Shown here: positions 1 to 9,879 of the stretch, one piece after another | Numbering within the stretch: the stretch's first letter is position 1 | Layout: each line of letters begins with the position of its first letter | Origin: JAICJC01 sp963757605 | Lineage (GTDB): Bacteria > Actinomycetota > Thermoleophilia > Gaiellales > JAICJC01 | Direction: 5' to 3' | Assembly (NCBI GenBank): GCA_963757605.1 | Contig: CAVWSF010000005.1 | Location: forward strand, 558,001 to 622,000 | DNA length: 64,000 bases | The notes under the pieces: model-generated | Seen by the model: the letters and a program-made list of their open reading frames with translations, nothing else | What the model was told of the DNA's origin: nothing | Databases searched by the model: none | Made by a program: the position numbers and the translations under genes

Positions 1-244
1 GAAGCGGCGTCGGCCGCCACAGCCGCAGGACGTCGAGCACCTCCTCGGGGATCGGGATCTCGCGATCGCTCGAGACCTCCTGGAGGATCAGATCCATCGG
101 GAAGAGCGGGGCCAGGTCGTCCGGCCCGACGGGCTGCCCGGTGCCGGGGTGCAACGGCGGCTGCGGCGGCGTGGGCGCATCCGCGAGGATGTTGTACCAG
201 CTGCGGGGAAGGTCGCTCTCGGGGAGCGTGATCTTGGCATCCAT
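1..244 (-). CDS. trpB: TrpB-like tryptophan synthase beta chain (TrpB2 type), N-terminal part
   Basis: Only the first 81 codons lie in the window; the gene runs off the left edge. The residues include LHPGTGQPVGPDDLAPLFP and an ending RLWRPTPL, the N-terminal signature of the long TrpB2 form of the PLP enzyme that condenses indole with serine. The ATG at 244 is preceded by AAGGAG at a suitable distance. It is divergent from the aminopeptidase, 50 bp away. The assignment rests on the N-terminal signature alone; the PLP lysine is outside the window. Confidence 0.8.
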   Translation of the reverse strand, partial: MDAKITLPESDLPRSWYNILADAPTPPQPPLHPGTGQPVGPDDLAPLFPMDLILQEVSSDREIPIPEEVLDVLRLWRPTPL

Positions 245-294
245 GTCGGCTCCTTAGAATGGGGCGTCCGCATTTTCCCCCACCGGAGGCCCGC

Positions 295-1769
<1,475 letters not shown>

Positions 1770-1773
<4 letters not shown>

Positions 1774-2906
1774 CCGACTACGACCTCTCCGACGAGCACC
1801 GGCTCTTCCGCTCCACCGTCCGCGAGTTCGCGGAGGGCGCCATCGGCCCGGTCGCCGAGGAGCTCGACCGCGAGGGCCGTTTCCCCCTCGACATCGTGGC
1901 GCAAGCGGCGGAGCTGGGGCTGCTCGGCATCCCAATCGGGGCCGAGTGGGGCGGCGCCGGCTCCGACACGCTGGCCTACGCGATCGCGATCGAGGAGCTG
2001 GCCCGGGTCGACCAGTCGTTCGCCATCACCGTCGCGGCGCACACGTCGCTGGGGACGATGCCCATCGCCCTCTTCGGCACCGACAAGCAGAAGGGGCGCT
2101 GGCTCCCGCCGCTGGCGTCGGGCGAGCGGCTGGCGGCGTTCGGGCTGACGGAGCCCGGCGCCGGGTCGGATGCGGGCGCGGCCCGCACGACGGCCCGGCT
2201 CGACGACGGCGAGTGGGTCGTCGACGGGTCGAAGATGTTCATCACGAACGCCGGCACCGAGATCTCGGCGATGGTCACCATCACGGCCCGCACCGGCGAG
2301 GACGAGATCTCGAACATCGTCGTCCCGAACGGCACGCCCGGCTACGACATCTCGCCGCCGCTGCACAAGATGGGGTGGCGCTCGTCTGACACGCGCGGGC
2401 TCACGTTCACGGACTGCCGCGTGCCGGAGGACCACCTGCTCGGCCCGCGCGGGAAGGGCTTCCGCCAGTTCCTCGAGATCCTGGACGGGGGCCGGATCAG
2501 CGTGGCGGCGCTCGGCCTGGGGGCCGCCCAGGGGGCGTACGAGATGTCGCTTCGCTACGCGAACGAGCGCGAGCAGTTCGGCCGCCCGATCGGCACGTTC
2601 CAGGCGGTCGCGTTCAAGCTGGCCGACATGGCGACCGAGGTCGAGGCCGGCCGCCAGCTCGTCTACCAGGCGGCGTGGCTGAAAGACCAGGGGCGCGACT
2701 TCGCCCACATCGCGGCGATGGCCAAGCTCTACACCGGCGAGCTCTCGCGGCGCGTGTGCAACGAGGCGGTGCAGATCCACGGCGGCTACGGCTTCATGGA
2801 CGAGTACCCGGTCAGCCGCTTCTACCGCGACCAGAAGGTGCTCGAGATCGGCGAGGGAACGAACGAGGTGCAGCGGATGGTCATCGCCCGCGGCCTCGGC
2901 CTGTGA
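1770..2906 (+). CDS. Acyl-CoA dehydrogenase
   Basis: A 378-residue FAD-dependent acyl-CoA dehydrogenase that introduces the alpha-beta double bond in fatty or branched-chain acyl-CoA. It shows the FAD/substrate-loop motif LTEPGAGSDAG (about residue 125), NREREQFGRPIG-type helices near 265 and a C-terminal GEGTNEVQRM with the expected catalytic-base region. The length is normal. The start is the GTG that overlaps the pepA stop. Substrate specificity cannot be read from sequence. It is followed by a 4-nt overlap with a membrane protein. Confidence 0.92.
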
Positions 2907-3436
2907 GCCGCGCCGAGGGGCTCGAGGCGGCGGCGGCGCTGCTCGTGCTCGCGGGCTTCCTGGGCACGGTCGTGGCGCGGATGCTGCCGCCGGGGGGCAT
3001 GCGGCGGACGGCCGAGGAGGCGGCGCTCATCCTGGTGTGCGCCACGCCCGCGGTCGCGCTCCTCACGCCGTATCTGCGCCACCACCTGTGGGCGCCGGCG
3101 GCGGTCATCGCCTGCGGCTACGGCAGCTTCTACCTGATCCGCTCGGTGCAGCTGCGGCGGGCGAACCGCGACACGGTGCGGCTGCTCATGGGGCTCCATC
3201 GCGACGCCACCTTCGGCGAGGTGTGGGCCGAGGCCGAGCGCATCCAGCCGCGGCCGCTGACCAACCGCGGGAGGCTCGTCATCGCAGCGGCGGCCGCGGC
3301 GATCCTCGTGATCGGCCAGATGACCGGACGCTACGACACCGCGCTGATCGGCCTGGGCCTGGGCGCCGCCGAGTCGACCCTCCGCCCCGCCTACCACCGC
3401 CGCCTGGTCGAGCGGATCCGCCAGATCGGCCACTGA
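2903..3436 (+). CDS. Small integral membrane protein of unknown function
   Basis: A 177-residue protein translated from a GTG overlapping the upstream stop. Four hydrophobic segments are visible (about residues 8-26, 38-56, 62-78 and a pair near 128-160), with a basic loop RRANRDTVRLLMGLHRDAT between them. No family was recognised. The tight coupling to an acyl-CoA dehydrogenase suggests cotranscription but not a role. Its TGA is the first three bases of a palindromic repeat (3434-3464) that probably also terminates transcription. Confidence 0.75.
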   Translation: MSRAEGLEAAAALLVLAGFLGTVVARMLPPGGMRRTAEEAALILVCATPAVALLTPYLRHHLWAPAAVIACGYGSFYLIRSVQLRRANRDTVRLLMGLHRDATFGEVWAEAERIQPRPLTNRGRLVIAAAAAAILVIGQMTGRYDTALIGLGLGAAESTLRPAYHRRLVERIRQIGH

Positions 3437-3464
3437 AAAATCGGTGCCAGGCACCGACTTTTCA
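3434..3464. repeat. REP-like palindrome, GGTGCCAGGCACC core; likely bidirectional terminator
   Basis: The stem TCGGTGCC/GGCACCGA is perfect with a 1-nt loop, flanked by TGAAAA and TTTTCA. It lies between convergent genes, and an A/T-rich tract on each side gives an intrinsic-terminator shape in both directions. The left TGA is the stop codon of the membrane protein. It belongs to the family matching the ends of the RAYT unit at 23.2-24.1 kb, with a different core. Confidence 0.8.
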
Positions 3465-3471
3465 AGGCTTT

Positions 3472-4257
3472 TCACTCCCCGAAGCGGTCGATCAGGATGT
3501 GGATCCGCGCGATCTCCTCGAAGCCCAGCCGCAGCAGGATCGGCGCCGACATGCGGCCGGCCTGGGTGATGAGGACGGGTGTGCCGCGGGCGACCGCGTC
3601 CTCCCAGCGGGCGCAGACGAGCGCCCGGTAGGCGCCGCGGCCACGTGCGTCCGGGGCGACCGACCCGCCGTTCAGCGTGACGGCCCGGTCGAGGTAGGTC
3701 GACGTCCCCGCGCCGACGATGCGCCCGTCCATCACCGCCACGAAGGTGCGATGCAGGCCGGCCGAGACCTCCTCCTCGTACCGTGCCCGCTCGCGGGCCT
3801 CGTCCGTCGGCGGCAGCGACCCGAACGCCGCGAACGCCACGGCGTTGGCATCCCGGAACTCCTCGTACGACGCGATCGGCCGCGCCTCCACGCCCGCCAC
3901 CGCAGGCGGCTTCTCGCGCAGCACCATGCCGATGACATGCGGGTCGTCGTCGTCCACCATGCCGCGCCGGCGCAGCTCGTCGACCAGGCCGTCCGGCGTG
4001 GCCGAGCTCCCGACCTCCCAGCTGCACTCCGTCCTGCCCCGCGCCGCCAGGATCGCGTGCACCCGCTCGATCGCGGGGTCGATCGTGTCGGCCCGAACGC
4101 GCAGCCGCTGGACGACGTTCCAGCCGGGCTCGGAGCGGATGCCCATCCACAGGATGAACCCCTCGGTGATGATCCGCTCGTGACCGGGCGCGAGCGGCTG
4201 GTGCGTGTTCGCGTTCTCGGCGATCGAGCGCAGGTGCTCGTCCACGGCCGCGGCCAT
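3472..4257 (-). CDS. GNAT-family N-acetyltransferase
   Basis: A 261-residue protein with a C-terminal GNAT fold: VAPDARGRGAYRALV (about residue 205) matches the acetyl-CoA pyrophosphate loop Q/RxxGxG/A, followed by a LLRLGFEEIARI end strand. The N-terminal half carries a diverged region, as in two-domain GNATs. The ATG at 4257 shares a base with the threonine dehydratase stop (TGATG); a GTG at 4260 is the alternative. Cotranscribed with the dehydratase. The acceptor substrate is unknown. Confidence 0.8.
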   Translation of the reverse strand: MAAAVDEHLRSIAENANTHQPLAPGHERIITEGFILWMGIRSEPGWNVVQRLRVRADTIDPAIERVHAILAARGRTECSWEVGSSATPDGLVDELRRRGMVDDDDPHVIGMVLREKPPAVAGVEARPIASYEEFRDANAVAFAAFGSLPPTDEARERARYEEEVSAGLHRTFVAVMDGRIVGAGTSTYLDRAVTLNGGSVAPDARGRGAYRALVCARWEDAVARGTPVLITQAGRMSAPILLRLGFEEIARIHILIDRFGE

Positions 4258-5489
4258 CACCGCATCCGGGTGACGGGATAGCCGTTGCGGCGCACCAGCT
4301 CGACGATCTCGTGCGCGTGCGCCTCGTCGCGCGTCTCGAGGATCAGCTCGATCCCGGTCTCGGCCACGGCGACGTCGACGCTCTCTCGGTGGTGCGAGAC
4401 GAGCAGGATGTTGACGTGCGCGTCGGAGATCACCTGGAGCAGATGCATGAGCTCGCCGGGCCGGTCGACGAGCCGCGTGCGGATCACGAGGTAGCGGCCG
4501 GCGTTCGTGAGGCCGAACCGGATCACCTGCATGAGCAGCGGCGTATCGATGTTGCCCCCCGAGAGCACCGCCACCGCCCGCTTGGCCTGGACACGCCCGG
4601 CCAGGAGCGCCGCCAGCCCGACGGCGCCGGCGCCTTCCACCACCGCCTTCGTCCGCTCCAGGAGCTGCACGATCGTCATCCCGATCTCGGCGTCCGTCAC
4701 GGTGACGACGTCGTCGACGTGCTCGCGGACGAGGCCGAACGTGATCTGGCCCGGGTGCTTCACGGCGATGCCGTCGGCGATCGTCTCGGTCTGGGCGGCC
4801 GGGTGGATCTCGCCGTGCTCGAGCGAGGCGACGTACGGCGCGCAGCCGGCCGCCTCGACGCCGATCACCCGCACGTCCGGGCGCTGGCTCTTCACCGCGA
4901 GCGCGATCCCGGAGAGGAGCCCGCCGCCCCCGAGCGGGACGACGATCGCGTCGACGTCGGGCACGTCCTCGAGGATCTCGAGCCCGACCGTCCCCTGCCC
5001 GGCGATCACGAGCTCGTCGTCGAACGGGTGAATGAGCGTGCGCCCATCGGACTCGGCGTCGGCCACTGCCGCCGCGACCGAGTCCTCGACCGAGGAGCCC
5101 ACCAAGCGGACGGACGCGCCGTACCCCTCGGTGGCCCCGACCTTGGCGAGCGAGGCCGCCTCGGGCATGTAGACGGTCGCCGGGACTCCCGCCGAGCGGG
5201 CCGCGAACGCGACCGCCTGGGCGTGGTTTCCGGCCGACGGGGCGACGACACCGGCCGCCCGCTCCGCATCGCTCAGGCACCGGATCCGGTTGTAGGCGCC
5301 GCGGATCTTGAACGAGCCCGTCTTCTGGCGGTTCTCGAACTTCAGGAAGACGTCGCCCGCGCACAGGCGCGAGAACGTCTCCGACCGCTCCGTGGTGGTG
5401 CGGTGGGCGACGCCCTCCAGAGCCTGCGCCGCGGCCCGGATGTCGTCGATGGTGGGCACGGGAGGCGGCGAACGGTACCCGGTTTGCAT
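4257..5489 (-). CDS. ilvA: Threonine dehydratase with C-terminal ACT domain
   Basis: A 410-residue fold-type II PLP enzyme converting threonine to 2-oxobutanoate and ammonia. The PLP lysine lies in TGSFKIRGAYN (about residue 60); the glycine-rich phosphate loop PLGGGGLLSG is near 190. Residues from about 325 form one ACT domain, so it is the single-ACT form, which may be allosteric (biosynthetic) or AMP/isoleucine-responsive. The ATG at 5489 has only a weak ribosome site; a GTG at 5459 is an alternative. Divergent from the ZIP transporter. Confidence 0.9.
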   Translation of the reverse strand: MQTGYRSPPPVPTIDDIRAAAQALEGVAHRTTTERSETFSRLCAGDVFLKFENRQKTGSFKIRGAYNRIRCLSDAERAAGVVAPSAGNHAQAVAFAARSAGVPATVYMPEAASLAKVGATEGYGASVRLVGSSVEDSVAAAVADAESDGRTLIHPFDDELVIAGQGTVGLEILEDVPDVDAIVVPLGGGGLLSGIALAVKSQRPDVRVIGVEAAGCAPYVASLEHGEIHPAAQTETIADGIAVKHPGQITFGLVREHVDDVVTVTDAEIGMTIVQLLERTKAVVEGAGAVGLAALLAGRVQAKRAVAVLSGGNIDTPLLMQVIRFGLTNAGRYLVIRTRLVDRPGELMHLLQVISDAHVNILLVSHHRESVDVAVAETGIELILETRDEAHAHEIVELVRRNGYPVTRMR

Positions 5490-5501
5490 CCGGAGAGCGG
5501 C

Positions 5502-5520
5502 TTAGGCTAGCCTAACCCGC
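5502..5520. promoter_or_regulatory. IdeR/DtxR-like metal box
   Basis: TTAGGCTAGCCTAACCCGC matches the DtxR/IdeR consensus TTAGGTTAGSCTAACCTAA at 15 of 19 positions and contains the perfect 14-bp palindrome TTAGGCTAGCCTAA. It sits in the divergent spacer, 19 bp before the ZIP transporter ATG, and overlaps TANNNT hexamers that could be the -10 box. Metal-dependent repression of the ZIP gene is inferred from position and similarity. Confidence 0.6.
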
Positions 5521-5538
5521 CGTGACGGAGGCCTGGGC

Positions 5539-6390
5539 ATGACCGCGTGGGAGACGACGCTCCTCGGAGCGGTCGCCGGCTGCACCATCTTCCTCGGCCT
5601 GCCCCTCGGGCGGGTGGGCGGGCTCTCCCCCCGGATGCGGGCCTTCCTCTCGACGCTCTCGGCCGGCATCCTGCTCTTCATCTTCTGGGACGTGGTCGCC
5701 GGCGCCTCCGAGGTGATCGACGAGTCGATGGCCCGCGCCCGCGACGGCGGCTCCTTCGGCCCGCTGCTCCTCGACGTGGCGATGCTCGCGACCGGGCTCG
5801 CCGTGGGCGCGCTCGGCCTGGCATGGATCGAGCGCGCGATGCGCCGGCGCCGGCCGCTCGCGCCGATGGCCGGCGGTGCGGTCGCCGAGGCCGCGGCTGC
5901 GGGGCTCGACGTCGCCGAGCTGGCCGAGCAGGCCCGCCGGGCGGCGCTCGGCCTGGGCATGCTGATCGCCGTCGCGATCGGCGTCCACAACTTCTCGGAG
6001 GGGCTCGCGATCGGCGTGGCCGCCCGGTCGGGCGAGATCGCGCTCGCAGGCACCCTGATCGCCGGCTTCGCCCTCCACAACGCCACCGAGGGCTTCGGCA
6101 TCGTCGGCCCCCTCGGAGACACGCGCCCGTCCTGGGGCTGGCTCGGACTGGCGGGTCTCGTCGGCGGCGGCCCCACCTTCCTCGGAGCGATGCTCGGCTA
6201 CCGCATCTCCGACGAGCCGCTCCAGCTGGCCTTCCTGGCCCTGGCCGCCGGCGCGATCCTCTTCGTGGTCGGCGAGCTGTGGAACGGCGGCATGCGCAAC
6301 GCCTCGCGCAACCTCGTGCTCGCGGGCATCGTGATCGGCTTCCTGGCCGGCTACGGCACCGATCTCGTGATCGCCTACGCCGGCGCCTGA
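5539..6390 (+). CDS. ZIP-family metal transporter
   Basis: A 283-residue inner-membrane metal-ion importer. The paired metal-site helices are clear: VHNFSEGLAIG (about residue 155) and LHNATEGFGI (about 182), matching TM4 and TM5 of ZIP proteins. Around eight membrane segments are visible, with an Ala-rich loop (residues 115-140) in place of the His-rich loop of many ZIPs. GGAGG at 5527-5531 fixes the ATG. The IdeR/DtxR-like box upstream suggests iron or manganese control. The metal transported is not determined. Confidence 0.88.
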   Translation: MTAWETTLLGAVAGCTIFLGLPLGRVGGLSPRMRAFLSTLSAGILLFIFWDVVAGASEVIDESMARARDGGSFGPLLLDVAMLATGLAVGALGLAWIERAMRRRRPLAPMAGGAVAEAAAAGLDVAELAEQARRAALGLGMLIAVAIGVHNFSEGLAIGVAARSGEIALAGTLIAGFALHNATEGFGIVGPLGDTRPSWGWLGLAGLVGGGPTFLGAMLGYRISDEPLQLAFLALAAGAILFVVGELWNGGMRNASRNLVLAGIVIGFLAGYGTDLVIAYAGA

Positions 6391-6396
6391 TCCGCG

Positions 6397-6615
6397 GTGA
6401 GCGTTCGCGCCGCCGTGATCGAGGCACCCGGGCGGTTTGCGGTCGAGTCAGACCCCGACCCCGACCCCGATCCCGGCCCCGGCGCGGTCGTCCTCTCCAT
6501 GCACTACTCGGGCATCTGCGGCACCGACAAGCACACGTCCAGCCGGCAACACGGCCGAGGAGGCCGCCCGCGACTCGCGCCTGCTCACCGCGATCGCCTC
6601 AAAGGCCATCGCTGA
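6397..6615 (+). pseudogene. Remnant of a zinc-dependent MDR alcohol dehydrogenase (N-terminus only)
   Basis: The first about 47 residues read like an MDR dehydrogenase N-terminus (AAVIEAPGRFAVE, then MHYSGICGTDKH with the catalytic-zinc cysteine). After that the similarity stops and the frame ends within 25 codons, compared with about 340 for the intact family. A GACCCC tandem (6451-6476) encodes a DPDPDPDP stretch. A deletion that removed most of the gene is the simplest reading. The stop is the TGA of the adjacent palindromic repeat. Confidence 0.65.
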
Positions 6616-6643
6616 AAAATCGGGGTCAGACCCCAATTTTTCA
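6613..6643. repeat. REP-like palindrome, GGGGTCAGACCCC core
   Basis: A perfect GGGGTCAGACCCC inverted core inside TGAAAAATC...ATTTTTCA arms, between the MDR remnant (+) and a GNAT gene (-). The left TGA is the stop of the remnant. The core is identical to the palindrome at the left end of the RAYT unit. It probably acts as a bidirectional terminator. Confidence 0.8.
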
Positions 6644-7114
6644 CTACAGCCTGAGCTCCAGCTCGAGTTCGTCGCGGAGCGGGATGCCCTCCATCCCGAC
6701 CTCGGGGATCGAGGGCTTGAGCTCGCGTGAACGGACGAGCGCGTCGCGGTGCAGCGCCGCGAGCTTGAAGCCGCGCCGCTGGTAGAAGCGAAGCGCGCGC
6801 AGGTTGTCGTTGGTCGTGATCAGCCACAGCCGCCGGCAGCCGGCATCACGGGCGGCCGCCGCGGCCGCCTCGAGGAGCGCCGTGCCCGCGCCGCGACCCT
6901 CCGGGAAGGCGTCGATCGTAACCACCTCGCACTCATCGCCGTCGACCCGGTAGGTGAGCAGGCCGGCCGGCTCGTCGTCGTCCCCGGCGACGAACCCCGG
7001 AAGGACGGTCGCGTCGTGCACGCGCCCGCGGCTCACGACCGTCTCGCCCCACAGCTCGCGGAGCGTCGCGCGGGCCCACTCGCGGTCGCCCTCGCCCAGC
7101 GGCCGGACGATCAC
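6644..7114 (-). CDS. GNAT-family N-acetyltransferase
   Basis: A 156-residue single-domain GNAT. The acetyl-CoA loop is FPEGRGAGTALLEAA (about residues 70-85), followed by the LWLITTNDNLRALRFYQRRGF strand-helix typical of RimI-like and aminoglycoside-type GNATs. GTG start overlapping the stop of the MeaB gene (GTGA), so it is the last gene of a hisC-meaB-GNAT run. Substrate unknown. Confidence 0.85.
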   Translation of the reverse strand: MIVRPLGEGDREWARATLRELWGETVVSRGRVHDATVLPGFVAGDDDEPAGLLTYRVDGDECEVVTIDAFPEGRGAGTALLEAAAAAARDAGCRRLWLITTNDNLRALRFYQRRGFKLAALHRDALVRSRELKPSIPEVGMEGIPLRDELELELRL

Positions 7115-8085
7115 CCGTCGTCTCGCCCGCGGAAGACGCGGTCGGCGATCTGCCTCGTGGCGCTCAGCGGGTCGAGCCGGCGGGCGTGCACCTCGTCCAG
7201 GATCGCGCGCAGGTCGGGATCGTCCGCGAGCGCCTCGTCCAGCCGGCGGCGGGCTTGCGAGACGGCCACGGCGATCACCTCATGCTCGATGTTCTCGCGT
7301 CGCTTCGCGTCGAGGCCGCCGTCGCGCTCGAGGAACGCGCGGTGGTCGAGGACGGCCCCCCACAGGGCCTCGACGCCCTTGCCCTGAAGCGCCTCGGTCT
7401 CGACGATCGGCACCCGCCACTCCCGGTCGCGGTCGAGCGAGAGCACCGAGCGGATCTCGGTGCGCATCGTGCGCGCGGCCGGGTGATCGGACTTGTTGAT
7501 GACGATGATGTCCGGGATCTCCATGACGCCCGCCTTGAGCGCCTGGATCGAGTCGCCCGACCCCGGCTGGAGCACGAGCACGATCGTGTCGGCCACCATC
7601 GTGACCTCGACCTCGCTCTGCCCCACGCCGACCGTCTCGAGCAGGAGCACGTCCATGCCGGCGGCATCGAGCACGAGCAGGGCCTGGAGTGTCGCCTCGG
7701 CGACGCCGCCCAGGTGGCCGCGGGTGCTCATCGAGCGGATGAAGACGCCCTCGTCCAGGAAGTGGTCGGCGAGCCGGATCCGGTCGCCGAGGAGCGCGCC
7801 CTTCGAGTACGGGCTGGACGGGTCGACCGAGACGACGCCGACCCGCTTGCCCTCGCCGCGCAGGTGGCCGACGAGCGCTCCGAGCAGGCTCGACTTGCCG
7901 ACCCCGGGCGGGCCCGTGAACCCGGCGACGGCGGCCGAGCCCGTGCGCGGATAGAGCTCGCGGACGAGGTCGTACGCCAGCGGGTCGCGGTTCTCGACGA
8001 GCGTGATGGCGCGGGCGACGGCCCGCTTGCGCCCGTGCTCGACGCCCTCGACGAGAGCCGGGAGGTCGACCGGCCGGCGGCTCAC
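7111..8085 (-). CDS. meaB: MeaB/ArgK-family GTPase, methylmalonyl-CoA mutase chaperone
   Basis: A 324-residue G3E-type GTPase. Walker A GPPGVGKSSLL is near residue 56, SVDPSSPYSKGALLGDRIR and an ETVGVGQSE motif follow (the family signature), and NKSD serves as G4. Family members load and protect adenosylcobalamin in methylmalonyl-CoA mutase; no mutase gene is in the window. I used the GTG at 8085 overlapping the hisC stop, which gives the normal family length; the longer open frame upstream only shadows hisC. Confidence 0.92.
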   Translation of the reverse strand: MSRRPVDLPALVEGVEHGRKRAVARAITLVENRDPLAYDLVRELYPRTGSAAVAGFTGPPGVGKSSLLGALVGHLRGEGKRVGVVSVDPSSPYSKGALLGDRIRLADHFLDEGVFIRSMSTRGHLGGVAEATLQALLVLDAAGMDVLLLETVGVGQSEVEVTMVADTIVLVLQPGSGDSIQALKAGVMEIPDIIVINKSDHPAARTMRTEIRSVLSLDRDREWRVPIVETEALQGKGVEALWGAVLDHRAFLERDGGLDAKRRENIEHEVIAVAVSQARRRLDEALADDPDLRAILDEVHARRLDPLSATRQIADRVFRGRDDG

Positions 8086-9167
8086 CGCGGCTGGAGCGCC
8101 CGGGCCAGAACGTCGGTGAGGACGGCGTTCTCCTCCGGCGTGCCGACGGTCACCCGGATGCACTCCGGCGCTCCGAACGGGTCGAGCGGGCGCACGATCA
8201 CGCCCTCGCGCATCAGCGAGCCCGCCAGCGCCCGCCCGTCGCCGACGTCGACGGCGAGGAAGTTGGCGCAGGCCGGGAAGGGCTGCATCCCGAGCTCGGC
8301 GAACGTCGCCTCGAGGGCGATCCTTCCACGCTCGTTGACGTCGCGGCGGCGCGCCAGCTCCTCGGCGTCGTCGAGGCTCGCGAGCGCGGCGACGTGGGCC
8401 AGCTCCGAGACGTCGAACGCGTTTCGGATCTTCATCACGTCGCGGACGACCTCGGGCGGCCCGACCATGTAGCCGACCCTGAGGCCCGCCAGGCCGTAGA
8501 TCTTCGAGAACGTCCGCAGCACGGCCACGTTGGGCCGGCGGCCGACGTGCTCGGCGGTCGCGTCCGGGTAGTCGGGATCGGTGATGTAGTCGCAGTAGGC
8601 CTCGTCGACGACGACCAGCACGTCCTCGGGCACGGCGTCGACGAACCCGGCCAGCGCGTCACGCCCGACCATCGAGCCGGTCGGGTTGTTGGGGTTGCAG
8701 ACGTAGGCGATCTTCGTGCGCGGGCCGATCCGGCCGGCCATCGCCTCGAGGTCGTAGGCCCCGTCGTGGAGCGGCACCGTCACCGGCGTCGCACCCATCT
8801 TGATCGCGTCCAGGTAGTAGGACACGAACGACGGCCAGCCCATGAGCGCCTGGTCGCCGGGATCGAGGTAGGCGGTCGAAAGGCACCCGACGATCCCGTC
8901 GGCCCCGTTTCCGATCGCGATCGCGGCGCGGTCGACGCCGTGGCGGGCGGCCAGCCGCTCGGTGAGGTCGTATCCCAGCTCCGGGTAGCGGTTGAGCTCC
9001 GGCGCCTGGCGCGCGATCGCCTCGAGCGCCGACGGGAACGGGCCGAACGGGCCCTCGTTCGACGCCAGCTTGACGATCCGCTGGAGGCCCAGCTCGCGGC
9101 GCACCGCCGCGGCCGGCTTCCCCGGCTCGTACGGCTTCAGATCGGCGATGGCGGGACGCGCGCGCAC
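8082..9167 (-). CDS. hisC: Histidinol-phosphate aminotransferase
   Basis: A 361-residue fold-type I aminotransferase of histidine biosynthesis. It has the N-terminal LASNEGPFGP motif, NPNNPTG near residue 160 and the PLP lysine in RTFSKIYGLAGLRVGY (about 217). No other his genes are nearby, and HisC-like enzymes can act on aromatic amino acids, so the exact substrate is uncertain. The GTG start has a TACTCT -10 box 8 nt upstream and no ribosome site, suggesting a leaderless mRNA. Confidence 0.88.
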   Translation of the reverse strand: MRARPAIADLKPYEPGKPAAAVRRELGLQRIVKLASNEGPFGPFPSALEAIARQAPELNRYPELGYDLTERLAARHGVDRAAIAIGNGADGIVGCLSTAYLDPGDQALMGWPSFVSYYLDAIKMGATPVTVPLHDGAYDLEAMAGRIGPRTKIAYVCNPNNPTGSMVGRDALAGFVDAVPEDVLVVVDEAYCDYITDPDYPDATAEHVGRRPNVAVLRTFSKIYGLAGLRVGYMVGPPEVVRDVMKIRNAFDVSELAHVAALASLDDAEELARRRDVNERGRIALEATFAELGMQPFPACANFLAVDVGDGRALAGSLMREGVIVRPLDPFGAPECIRVTVGTPEENAVLTDVLARALQPR

Positions 9168-9175
9168 GCGTCCCT

Positions 9176-9181
9176 AGAGTA
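9176..9181 (-). promoter_or_regulatory. -10 box for leaderless hisC transcript
   Basis: On the minus strand the hexamer reads TACTCT, 8 nt before the hisC GTG. The TANNNT pattern and spacing put the transcription start at or next to the start codon. Confidence 0.5.
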
Positions 9182-9198
9182 TCCAACCGCGCCGTCAC

Positions 9199-9204
9199 TA
9201 GACT
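9199..9204 (+). promoter_or_regulatory. -10 box for leaderless LON-domain gene
   Basis: TAGACT lies 9 nt before the ATG at 9214 with no Shine-Dalgarno sequence between, so initiation at or near the A of ATG is likely. It forms a divergent pair with the hisC box. Confidence 0.5.
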
Positions 9205-9213
9205 CCGAGCGTC

Positions 9214-9879
9214 ATGTCCGCCGCCCGCGAGATCGGCCTGTTCCCGCTCGCCGCCGTGCTCGTGCCGGGCGAGCTCATGCCGCTCCACATCTTCGAGGAG
9301 CGCTACAAGAGCCTCGTCTCGGACTGCCGCGAGGACGACGGCGAGTTCGCGCTGCTCTACTCCGACGCCGAGGGCGCGCGCGAGCTGGGGACGACCGCCC
9401 GGGTTGTCGAGGTGCTCGAGACCTTCGACGACGGGCGCATGAACATCGTGATCCGCGGCGGCGAGGTGATCCGCGTGGTCGAGCTGACCCGCGGCCGGGC
9501 GTACCTGACCGGAACCGTCGAGGCGGTCGAGGACGATCTGCGGGCGGGCGACGAGGCCACCTCGGCGCTCGACCTCTACCGCCGGATCGCCGAGGCGACC
9601 GGCCAGGACGCCGACCCGGAGGTCGGCCCGGCGGCAGCCGGCGGGCTGAGCTACGCCATCGCGGCCCGGGTCGACTTCCCGGCGCCGGAGAAGCAGCGGA
9701 TCCTCGAGGTGCGCTCCGAGCACGGCCGGCTCATGGTGATCGTCGAGCTCCTGGCCCGCGGCCTCGAGAACCTGGCGACGGCAGCCCGGATCGGCGCCCG
9801 CGCGCAGACGAACGGCAAGGTGTCGCCGCCTCAGACCGACGCGCCGCCGGAGGCCGACGAGCCGCCGGCCGACGCCTGA
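9214..9879 (+). CDS. LON-substrate-binding-domain protein (peptidase S16-like N-terminal domain)
   Basis: A 221-residue stand-alone LON N-terminal (PUA-like) domain. It opens with IGLFPLAAVLVPGELMPLHI and has an FEERYKSLV helix, the standard signature; an alpha-helical second half follows, then a Pro/Ala-rich tail from about residue 200. There is no AAA+ or serine protease domain. Such proteins may bind misfolded substrates, but the role is unproven. Divergent from hisC and convergent with ggt, with a palindromic repeat supplying both stops. Confidence 0.88.
   Translation: MSAAREIGLFPLAAVLVPGELMPLHIFEERYKSLVSDCREDDGEFALLYSDAEGARELGTTARVVEVLETFDDGRMNIVIRGGEVIRVVELTRGRAYLTGTVEAVEDDLRAGDEATSALDLYRRIAEATGQDADPEVGPAAAGGLSYAIAARVDFPAPEKQRILEVRSEHGRLMVIVELLARGLENLATAARIGARAQTNGKVSPPQTDAPPEADEPPADA

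Noticed and set aside
2822..4150. A 442-codon minus-strand frame
   Set aside because: It runs antisense to the membrane protein and out of frame through the GNAT gene; the real frame there shows a conserved GNAT fold.
6451..6476. GACCCC tandem as a regulatory repeat
   Set aside because: It is a short tandem inside the remnant's coding frame (Asp-Pro repeats) and occurs nowhere else.
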